From NCBI GenBank assembly GCA_943349395.1, contig CALQZH010000001.1, forward strand, positions 19,275 through 64,096: a stretch of DNA of 44,822 nt. Reading direction: 5' to 3'. A model generated the notes under the pieces. The model had not been told where the DNA came from. It searched no databases and was given only the letters and a program-made list of their open reading frames with translations. Shown piece by piece: positions 37,831-44,822 of the stretch (positions are counted from its first letter, which is position 1; each line of letters starts with the position of its first letter). Origin of the DNA: Parcubacteria group bacterium (GTDB lineage Bacteria > Patescibacteriota > Minisyncoccia > UBA6257 > UBA11618). Both the position numbers and the translations under genes were made by a program.

Positions 37831-39092
37831 TATTTGACGAGCTCTATCTTCCCATCCTTCACCGTTTTCACATACGATTCGCGGCTCGCGTTCCCATCCT
37901 TGTCGAACTCGGCGTGCCCCGCCTCGCCCGAGTAGCCGTTTACCGACGAGAGCGTGTCCTTGAGCGTCGTGGGGGAGACAGGGTGCTCGCGGTCATAGCT
38001 GCGGGAGATGGCAATCGCGAGGAGTTTCATGCCGTCGAACGCCTCGGCGCTCCAGCGGAGTGGCTCGTGGCCATAGGCCTTCTTCACGAGTCCGGAGAAG
38101 AGAGGGGTAGGGGTGCCGTTATAGCCATTCATTATGATGCCTTCGGCGGCGTTGCCTGCGGCCGCGAGCGTGCCCGGGTCGTCGAAACAGGTATAGCCGA
38201 AAAGCTGGTTCCCGTAGCCGAGCTCCCTGATCTGCCGCACGGCGATCGCGCAGTCGCGCTGGAGGCCCATCACGGCGATGGTCGCAGGCCCCGCGGCGAT
38301 CAGCTTCTGGATCTGCGTGCGGAAGTCGGTCGCGTCCTGCGTGAATCCTTCCGATCCCGTGACCGTGCCGCCTTTCTCCGCGAATGCCTTCGCGAAGGCC
38401 TCGTTGTATTCCACGACCGCGTCATTGTATGTCGCGAAAAGCGTTCCTGCGGACGCGAAGCCGCGCTTCCGCGCCTCGTCCGCGAGTGCCATGCCGATCT
38501 TCGACGAGACGTCGTCGTTCTTGAAGACGTAGGCTCCGGCAGAATTCAGCTTCGTCGCGAGGGAGGCCATCGTGAAGAGCACGGTATGCGTCTCCTCCGC
38601 GATCGGTGCGACGGCAAGCGATACGGGCGAGGTGCCGGTGATCAGGGCGACCGCATGGTCCGTCGAGATGAGTTTTCGGGCGGCGGCCGGGGCATTCTTC
38701 ACGTCGCTCCGAGTGTCTTCGTAAACGAGCTTGATGCGTATGCCGAAGGTCTCGGTATCGTTCACGCCTTTCGCCGCCAGGTCGAGGCCCTCTTTTATTC
38801 CCTGGCCGTATACCGCCTGGGGGCCCGAGAGGGGGATGATCACGCCGACCGTCTCCGTATGCCTGGTTGCCGGTTTTTCCGGTACGGCTTTCTCAGTCGG
38901 CTTCGGAACGGTTGCGGTTGCGGTTGCGGATGTCGCGCTCTGTTCCGTGGTGCTCGCGGAGGGCGCGAATTGCATGAGGGTGGGCGTGCTCGTGATGGAC
39001 ATGAGGCGCCTGCCGTTCCTGTAGTGGTCGTAGCCGAGGCCGAGGGCGGCAATGACGATGAGTATGAGGATAAGCTTGTTCTTGGGATGCAT
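37830..39092 (-). CDS. periplasmic branched-chain amino-acid-type binding protein (Peripla_BP_6/LivJ-like)
   Basis: ETVGVIIPLSGPQAVYGQGIKEGLDLAAKGVNDT...IKLVYEDTRSDVKNAPAAARKLISTDHAVALITG... Confidence 0.93.
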   Translation of the reverse strand: MHPKNKLILILIVIAALGLGYDHYRNGRRLMSITSTPTLMQFAPSASTTEQSATSATATATVPKPTEKAVPEKPATRHTETVGVIIPLSGPQAVYGQGIKEGLDLAAKGVNDTETFGIRIKLVYEDTRSDVKNAPAAARKLISTDHAVALITGTSPVSLAVAPIAEETHTVLFTMASLATKLNSAGAYVFKNDDVSSKIGMALADEARKRGFASAGTLFATYNDAVVEYNEAFAKAFAEKGGTVTGSEGFTQDATDFRTQIQKLIAAGPATIAVMGLQRDCAIAVRQIRELGYGNQLFGYTCFDDPGTLAAAGNAAEGIIMNGYNGTPTPLFSGLVKKAYGHEPLRWSAEAFDGMKLLAIAISRSYDREHPVSPTTLKDTLSSVNGYSGEAGHAEFDKDGNASRESYVKTVKDGKIELVK

Positions 39093-39161
39093 AGGGATTG
39101 TATAACGCGGGCACGGCATTCCTGCAAGCGATGGATGGCGCGAAGAAAGGCCGGTCGGGTT

Positions 39162-39977
39162 CTAGCCTGCCAATCGCGTCACGAACCAGAAGAGGGCGAG
39201 GAGCGAGATGAGGATGGCGATCATGCGCATCGCCGCATCGTACCGGGGCGTGCCGCGAAAGCGGAAGATGAGAGGCAGGGCGAGGGCGATGATGAGAAGT
39301 TGGCCGATTTCGATGCCGGCATTGAATGATAGCAGGGACGTGGCGAATGCGTCTTTCGGGATCTCGACTTCCTTGAGCAGGCCGGCGAATCCGAGTCCGT
39401 GGAACAGGCCGAAAAAGAAAACCATGCCGATCTTCACGCGCGGGTTGCCGATGCGCCGGCTGGCTTTGAAAAATACGCTGCTTATCGCCACGACGGCGAT
39501 GGAGAGGGCGATGAGCGGCTCGGTGATGCGCGGGGGGATCGTCAGGATGCCGGCGCCGGAGAGGATGAGGGTGATCGTATGGGCGACGGTGAAGGTCGCG
39601 GTGAGCGCGAGAATGTCCCGTAGGGAGACGAAGGCGAGGAGGAGGGAAAGCACGAAGAGGATGTGGTCGGGTCCGCTGAGGATATGCCCGACGCCGAGCG
39701 CGAGGAAATTCCAGATGGTGCGGAGGACGGTGTCGCCGCGTTTTTTCCCGCGAAAGGCCTCGACGACGTTCCGTTCCCGTTCGCTGCCGGATACGAGCTG
39801 GGGAACGTCGGTTGTGATGAATGCCCGAAGATCCGCTTCGCTCGCGCCCGGATGGCTCTTGATGTATTCCTGGAGGTTTTTCGGTATCAATTCGTGCCCG
39901 ATCGCGGGCGCGTGGGGAAAAAACAAGCCTGCGATGAGAAGTAATGGAATGAATGATCGTCCCGATCCCATTTTCAT
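39162..39977 (-). CDS. HupE/UreJ-like membrane protein
   Basis: LGVGHILSGPDHILFVLSLLLAFVSLRDILALTATFTVAHTITLIL...FFFGLFHGLGFAGLLKEVEIP...SFNAGIEIGQLLII. Confidence 0.93.
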   Translation of the reverse strand: MKMGSGRSFIPLLLIAGLFFPHAPAIGHELIPKNLQEYIKSHPGASEADLRAFITTDVPQLVSGSERERNVVEAFRGKKRGDTVLRTIWNFLALGVGHILSGPDHILFVLSLLLAFVSLRDILALTATFTVAHTITLILSGAGILTIPPRITEPLIALSIAVVAISSVFFKASRRIGNPRVKIGMVFFFGLFHGLGFAGLLKEVEIPKDAFATSLLSFNAGIEIGQLLIIALALPLIFRFRGTPRYDAAMRMIAILISLLALFWFVTRLAG

Positions 39978-39978
39978 A

Positions 39979-41253
39979 TCACAAGCGCTTCAGCTCCTCG
40001 CGGGCCGCCGATGCATAGGGTATCGAGAAATGGGGATCGATCGAAAGGGCCTTTTCGAGGAGGCGCCTGGCTTCCGGGATGGCGCCGTTCGCCTTCGCGA
40101 TCATTCCGGCGTGGAAGACGATCAAGGGGTCGTTTTCCCCGAGCCGGAGCGCACGCGAACTTTCGATCCGGGCGGGCGCGAAATCGCCCGCTTTGTAGTG
40201 GGCCCATGCCAGGGCATCGTCGGCATGGATATTCGGGCGGTTGGCCTTCGCGGTGCGGGCCTTCGCGAGCGCGAGTGCGGGGTCGCCATGGTCGGCCAGG
40301 AACAGTGCGTATTCCAAATCGGTATCGGTGCCGGCGGCCTTCGACTGCTCATAGGTTATGTTCACGACGGCGAACTGCTGGTCGGCGCTTTTCGTGTCGC
40401 CGCGCGCCTCTGCCAGTTCGCCCAGATCGGTCGCATACTGGGCGATCGGAAGCGCGGCAAAGGCACGCTCGAAAAATGTCCGTGCGGCGGCATGGTTCCC
40501 GCGAGCGAAGGCGGCCTTGCCCAGTCCCTCCAGGCTCGGTGCATGATCAGGATAGATGAGGAGGCCCCGCTCGAATGAACGCTCGGCTTCCTCTAGGCTC
40601 GTGCGCGCCTGCAATTTCCCCAGTTCGGCATATGCCCAGGCGGTGTTTTCCGCAAAGCCCGAGCCGGCTCCGATCGCCTTCTCTAAGGCGTCAATGGCGC
40701 CGGCCGCATCGCCATGGAGCTCCCGTGCATACGCGATGCGGCTCCATGAATTGAAGTCGGGCCGTTTGTCGACCATCGCTTGGAATGTGGCGATGGCTTC
40801 GGGATACATGCCGAGCTCGAGCTCGGCATCGCCTACCAGTCCGTCATATGCCGGTCGTGCCGGAGCAAGGGCCTGCGCCTTGAGGGCGGAGGCCAATGAT
40901 TTTCGGAAGTCGTGCCGTCCGGCATCGATCGATGCCTGGAGCGCGGGAACGTCCCCATTCCGGGGATCAATCTTCGCGACGGTCCCGAGCAGCCGTTCGA
41001 TTTCCGAATAATACGAGGTGTCCGCGGTTTCGCGCGCCTTTTGCGCGTACAGGTGCGCGAGCGCGATATAGGGCGTCGCATCGTCCGGATGCTGTTGGAG
41101 TCGGAAACGGAGAGTCTCTATGTCCCTGTCGAGCGATGGGGTAGGCGGAACGGCGCGGGCGTTTTGAAAATGCGAACGGGAAATCAGCAAGAAAGATAAT
41201 CCGATGGCGATCGGCGCGAGCGCATATGCGATATAGGTTCGGCGTGATGGCAT
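39979..41253 (-). CDS. TPR-repeat protein with N-terminal membrane anchor
   Basis: TYIAYALAPIAIGLSFLLISRSHF anchor; repeats such as ...GLLIYPDHAPSLEGLGKAAFARGNHAAARTFFERAF. Confidence 0.92.
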   Translation of the reverse strand: MPSRRTYIAYALAPIAIGLSFLLISRSHFQNARAVPPTPSLDRDIETLRFRLQQHPDDATPYIALAHLYAQKARETADTSYYSEIERLLGTVAKIDPRNGDVPALQASIDAGRHDFRKSLASALKAQALAPARPAYDGLVGDAELELGMYPEAIATFQAMVDKRPDFNSWSRIAYARELHGDAAGAIDALEKAIGAGSGFAENTAWAYAELGKLQARTSLEEAERSFERGLLIYPDHAPSLEGLGKAAFARGNHAAARTFFERAFAALPIAQYATDLGELAEARGDTKSADQQFAVVNITYEQSKAAGTDTDLEYALFLADHGDPALALAKARTAKANRPNIHADDALAWAHYKAGDFAPARIESSRALRLGENDPLIVFHAGMIAKANGAIPEARRLLEKALSIDPHFSIPYASAAREELKRL

Positions 41254-41351
41254 ATTGGCGTGATAGGGGACGATTGTCCGTAAAGACGGGGCGCCCGTGT
41301 GGGCGCCCCGTCAGTATCCTCATCGTGCGACTCTTCCGCAAGGGGAGGGGC

Positions 41352-43070
41352 TTAGTAACCCTTCGCTTGCAGGGCCGCTCTCGTCATCTCGCCTACCATG
41401 CCGGTGGCGGGAAGATTCCACTTTGCCTGGAGCTTCTTCACCGCTTCTGCGGTCATGGGGCCGAAGCGGCCATTCGGAGCATCGATGCCCAAGAAGCCTT
41501 CGGCAATCAGGATGCCCTGGAGGCAGCTCACATCCGCGCCCGTCGAGCCGGACTTCGCGCTCAGGGCTCGCATGAAGCCGCAAGCTTTCATCATGGGCAT
41601 TCCGTTGCCCATCGGCATCATCATGCCCATCTTCTGCTGGTGGGGCATGCTGTCATAGCCGGACGATGGCAGTGCGAGGTAGGGGAATGCCATGCGGAAC
41701 GGCTTGTCATTGGCATCGACGCCGTCGCCCAACTGGGCACCCGTCGCATCAGCCTTGAAGTCGGGGTGGAAGAGCGGATATGCCGCTCCGGCCACCGCGC
41801 GGATCGAGATATCCGTCACGTCGTCGGCCAAGCGCCTGCCGTTCGGATAGCCCTGGGTGTCGCCGCCCAATACGCCCATAGGACTCATCTTGTCGGGGGC
41901 GGTGGGGGCGATCGCCACGTTCAGGCGGAGCTCTTCGGAAGGAACGACGTTCGCCGGCTGGGTAAGGCCCTTGATGCCGGTCAGGAAGATGGCGATCAGG
42001 TCGTCGCGTTGGCTAGCACTCCCGAAGGCGCCTTGGGGCGGGACGGCGATTCCGTACAGTGCCTTCAAAAGGCCGCCGAGTTCGGGGTTCGTGACGCCAT
42101 TCGCGAATTGCGCGTCATCTTTCGGCTTGGACGAATTCCAGAGGTCCTTGGCCGCGAGGGGTACCACTACTTCGTTCACGAGCGGGGCGCCCAAGCGGGA
42201 GACCTGCACCCAGTCGCCGGAGTTCGTGCTGGCTCCGCCGGTTGCGGAAAGCACGCGCGTGGACTGGCGCGAGGTCGTTGACCATACGCCGATGACCGCG
42301 CCGGCATCGGTAGCGGCCATGGGCCGCGCGCCGGTCGAGGTGAGGTCGGCAATCGGAACCTGCACGGCGAGGGAATTCACGTTGAATCCCGCCAGGCCGT
42401 CGACGCCGCCGCCGGCATTGCCGGGGAGCTTGCGGATCGTGAGCAGGTCGAAGAGGCCGCCGAGCTCGACGAAGAACGGGTCATCGCTCTGTCCGGCGAA
42501 GACGGTCGTGGTACCGAGCTGCTTTACGGCCTGGGCCTGCAACGCCGCGTAATTAGGCGTCGACTTGGGGCCGATATTGACCGGTGCGACGGGAATGTCC
42601 GCGCCCAAGACGGTGCTCACGCCTTTCGCGACGCGCGTCAGCGTATAGGTCTGGCGGACGTTGAGGGTCGAATCGGCGATGTTTGCGACTGGTCCGACAT
42701 TGTACAGGAACGTGCCTGCATTGCCGACGGATGTCTTGAAGCGGAATTGGTAGGAGATATCCTCCATCGCGTCGCCGTTGTTGTCTACTTTGATCTCGTA
42801 GAGGGCGTTGTCGTCGAACGGGTAGAAGTTCGGGCCGCCAGCCGGTTCCTGGAAGGGGGATACGTTGGCGATAAGGGTGACGGTATCGGGCCTGTCGGGG
42901 CTTACGAACGCATAGAGGTCGGTCGTGTCCGCGGTCGGATCCTTGGCGATCATCGGGGCTTCGCGGTGGCTGGAGCCGAACGCGCTCGGCGCGAGGGAGA
43001 GGGCCATCGCCGCGGCCGCGAGAAACGCGGCGCCTGTTTTCAGGCGGGACGAAGAAACTGATTGATTCAT
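41352..43070 (-). CDS. DUF4331 protein with C-terminal peptidoglycan-binding domain
   Basis: SSHREAPMIAKDPTADTTDLYAFVSPDRPDTVTLIANVSPFQEPAGGPNFYPFDDNALYEIKVDNNGD; C-term GSTGADVSCLQGILIAEGFLGIDAPNGRFGPMTAEAVKKLQAKWNLPATGMVGEMTRAAL. Confidence 0.93.
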   Translation of the reverse strand: MNQSVSSSRLKTGAAFLAAAAMALSLAPSAFGSSHREAPMIAKDPTADTTDLYAFVSPDRPDTVTLIANVSPFQEPAGGPNFYPFDDNALYEIKVDNNGDAMEDISYQFRFKTSVGNAGTFLYNVGPVANIADSTLNVRQTYTLTRVAKGVSTVLGADIPVAPVNIGPKSTPNYAALQAQAVKQLGTTTVFAGQSDDPFFVELGGLFDLLTIRKLPGNAGGGVDGLAGFNVNSLAVQVPIADLTSTGARPMAATDAGAVIGVWSTTSRQSTRVLSATGGASTNSGDWVQVSRLGAPLVNEVVVPLAAKDLWNSSKPKDDAQFANGVTNPELGGLLKALYGIAVPPQGAFGSASQRDDLIAIFLTGIKGLTQPANVVPSEELRLNVAIAPTAPDKMSPMGVLGGDTQGYPNGRRLADDVTDISIRAVAGAAYPLFHPDFKADATGAQLGDGVDANDKPFRMAFPYLALPSSGYDSMPHQQKMGMMMPMGNGMPMMKACGFMRALSAKSGSTGADVSCLQGILIAEGFLGIDAPNGRFGPMTAEAVKKLQAKWNLPATGMVGEMTRAALQAKGY

Positions 43071-43215
43071 AGATTCGTGATTATTTTTTTCGGTTAATTG
43101 TATTCTCGATATCTCGTATCACTCGGAATATCCGATCGGCCTTTCCATTGATAGTTCGAAACTCGATACTAGTAAGGATAGAGCCGTTGTCGCTCATGTC
43201 AACACGTATTTTTTG

Positions 43216-43296
43216 TGCCCCCGAGAGGACTTGAACCTCTACTCCTTGCGGAACATGGTCCTAAACCATGCGCGTCTGCCATTTCGCCACGGGGGC
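43216..43296 (-). tRNA. tRNA-Leu(TAG)
   Basis: GCCCCCGTGGCGAAATGGCAGACGCGCATGGTTTAGGACCATGTTCCGCAAGGAGTAGAGGTTCAAGTCCTCTCGGGGGCA. Confidence 0.95.
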
Positions 43297-43302
43297 TATA
43301 TA

Positions 43303-43331
43303 TTGACTTTTAATACGATTAATGCTATACT
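43303..43331 (+). promoter_or_regulatory. sigma-70-type promoter TTGACT-N17-TATACT
   Basis: Upstream of the ORF at 43395, divergent from tRNA-Leu. Confidence 0.75.
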
Positions 43332-43394
43332 ACATAGTAGCATAGGATTCAAAATCATCTCAACCCGAATGCCCGATGGGCGAAGGAGAGTGTC

Positions 43395-43850
43395 ATGTGG
43401 AGCTGGACGTTCTGGCAGAAGAAGTTTCAGAAAGGACTCATGTATGCGGGAGGGGTATTCCTCTTTCTCATCGTGACCGGCTTCTTTCAGATGTTCACGA
43501 CGGGGGAAAGAAGAACCGTCATCGTGCATGAGTATGCACGGGTACCGGAGCCGGAAGTAAGACCGATCCGCAGGTCCGAGCGCGAGCCGCTCGAATGGCT
43601 CTCGCGGGGCGGGGAAGGGGAGGGAGTGTCGGCCATAAACCGGCTATTGCCGAACTTGAAAGAGGTGGAAGTGCCGCCGATGCACTTCGGAACGAGCGAA
43701 GACTTCGCGCCTGTCTCTGCCCCCCCAATGCACCTCGGAGAGGATCAGGGTCTTGCCCCGGTCCATGTGCCTCCGATGCGCTTCGGAGCTCCGGAGAATC
43801 GCGGCCCGCGGTTCGTTTGGCGCAATGGGCGTTGCGTGAAGCTATGGTGA
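43395..43850 (+). CDS. membrane-anchored protein with tandem (V/A)PPM(H/R)(F/L)G repeats
   Basis: RBS GAAGGAGAG; GVFLFLIVTGFFQMF anchor; VPPMHFGTSEDFAPVSAPPMHLGEDQGLAPVHVPPMRFGAPENRGPR. Confidence 0.75.
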   Translation: MWSWTFWQKKFQKGLMYAGGVFLFLIVTGFFQMFTTGERRTVIVHEYARVPEPEVRPIRRSEREPLEWLSRGGEGEGVSAINRLLPNLKEVEVPPMHFGTSEDFAPVSAPPMHLGEDQGLAPVHVPPMRFGAPENRGPRFVWRNGRCVKLW

Positions 43851-43879
43851 GGCGGAGCTGTAAAAAAGCGCCCATCAAA

Positions 43880-43913
43880 AAAACCGAGTTCGGATTATTC
43901 CGAACCCGGTTTT
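43880..43913. terminator. bidirectional terminator AAACCGAGTTCGG...CCGAACCCGGTTT
   Basis: Stem-loop flanked by A- and T-runs between convergent genes. Confidence 0.8.
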
Positions 43914-43933
43914 CTATTTTTTGCGTGGAGATA

Positions 43934-44290
43934 TTACCGTCCTACGCCGCACGCCTCGCCTCCTGCGCCGGTGATCGAGCAGATGAACGGGATGACGGCG
44001 AACGCGAGAAGCGCGACTACGATGCCGATTACGGCATTCAATATCATAGGGGAGGCCTCCTTTTCCTTGCCCTGAGTGAAGAGGAATGCGGCTCGGAGAA
44101 GATAGACGAGAGCGGTAAGGAAGATGATTACCTGAAAATAGCCGATAAGGGTATATACGACATTGATGATGCCGGTGAAACCGGCGCCTGAGCCCTGGAC
44201 GCGCGAGATGCCGCGACCTTGGGCGAACGAGGCGAGAGGCGCGGCGAGAGATGCGAGAAGCGATATATGAGTGATTCGGGCGAGTTTCAT
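43934..44290 (-). CDS. TrbC/VirB2-like pilin-type membrane protein
   Basis: Signal peptide, then IGYFQVIIFLTALVYLLRAAFLFTQGKEKEASPMILNAVIGIVVALLAFAVIPFICSITG. Confidence 0.75.
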   Translation of the reverse strand: MKLARITHISLLASLAAPLASFAQGRGISRVQGSGAGFTGIINVVYTLIGYFQVIIFLTALVYLLRAAFLFTQGKEKEASPMILNAVIGIVVALLAFAVIPFICSITGAGGEACGVGR

Positions 44291-44361
44291 AATAGTTTCA
44301 GCCTAGCACATAGTGCTTGTATCGTGCCTGTGGATAAATACGGAGCTCGGATCATGGTCGT

Positions 44362-44822
44362 CTATGCGAAGAGTTCTTGGATGATCTGCGTCACGCCGCC
44401 GGCGAGCAAGAGGAGGCCGAAGCCGAGCGCGGCATAGTAGATGGTCTCTTGACCCTTCTTGATCTCAGAGGGGTTGCCGCCCGACTTTGCGATCAGGAAC
44501 GCCCCGTAGAGGCACATGGCAGTCACGACGGGAACGGCGATCGTGATCAGGGCAATCGAGAGCTTGTCGACGAGTTGGCCGACGGTCGAGACGCCGAGCG
44601 GGTTGGGGAGTTCGCCATTCACTTTGAAATTGCCGTTTGCCGGGGCACTCCCTCCCGTATTGAGACTGCCCTTGAAAAGCTGTTGGACGTAAGATTGCTT
44701 GGTCCCCATGATATCGAACCCGGTCTCGCCCATCCTTCCTTGCGCGGTCAGGCTGAAGCTGTTTCCGCTCGGTGCCACGGTGCCATTCAATCTCGAGATG
44801 GATTCAGAGTCGAGAAATGGAT
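44362..44822 (-). CDS. TrbC/VirB2-like pilin-type protein, 5' end outside window
   Basis: LSIALITIAVPVVTAMCLYGAFLIAKSGGNPSEIKKGQETIYYAALGFGLLLLAGGVTQIIQELF. The listed start at 44790 is TTG and the frame stays open to the edge (...PFLDSESISRLNGTVAPSGN). Confidence 0.75.
   Translation of the reverse strand, partial: PFLDSESISRLNGTVAPSGNSFSLTAQGRMGETGFDIMGTKQSYVQQLFKGSLNTGGSAPANGNFKVNGELPNPLGVSTVGQLVDKLSIALITIAVPVVTAMCLYGAFLIAKSGGNPSEIKKGQETIYYAALGFGLLLLAGGVTQIIQELFA

Noticed and set aside
37914-39329. 471-aa plus-strand ORF antisense to the LivJ-like gene
   Set aside because: Spurious antisense frame; it spans the end of one real gene and the start of another.
41285-41312. Perfect hairpin GACGGGGCGCCC-GTGT-GGGCGCCCCGTC between the DUF4331 and TPR genes
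   Set aside because: Ordinary intergenic stem-loop (terminator/attenuator type) without T-arm features; not counted in the tRNA-linked family.

Overview
The window is about 44.8 kb of mostly GC-rich bacterial chromosome. It looks like a Patescibacteria/CPR (Parcubacteria-like) genome: small dense genes, TrbC/VirB2-type pilin subunits, and many orphan membrane proteins. That lineage call is inference. Recognisable housekeeping genes are uppP, trmH-like, argS, tyrS, clpP, tig, hppA, nusA, yraN-like, ftsH and a xerC/D-like recombinase. Six tRNAs can be read: Ser-GCT, Arg-GCG, Gly-GCC, Val-TAC, Ile-TAT and Leu-TAG. The strongest undescribed signal is a family of repeat arrays directly 3' of four of the six tRNAs (Ser, Arg, Gly, Val). 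Each array begins with a long, nearly perfect hairpin of locus-specific sequence. This is followed by an inverted copy of the T-arm, a structured core whose stems differ in sequence but stay paired, and a direct copy of the tRNA 3' end. The T-arm copies match the neighbouring tRNA, while two nearly identical cores sit 19 kb apart at different tRNAs. This suggests a tRNA-3'-end-targeting miniature element or structured RNA. Other signals: an AT-rich intergenic array of TGTTTCACA/TGTTTTACA sites with long perfect palindromes, a sigma-factor gene cut at a junction with low-GC phage-like sequence, a HupE/TPR/DUF4331 module with a peptidoglycan-binding fusion, an ACP-like protein lacking the expected Ser, an unusual tRNA-Ile(UAU), and an ORF whose ATG directly abuts a tRNA CCA end.
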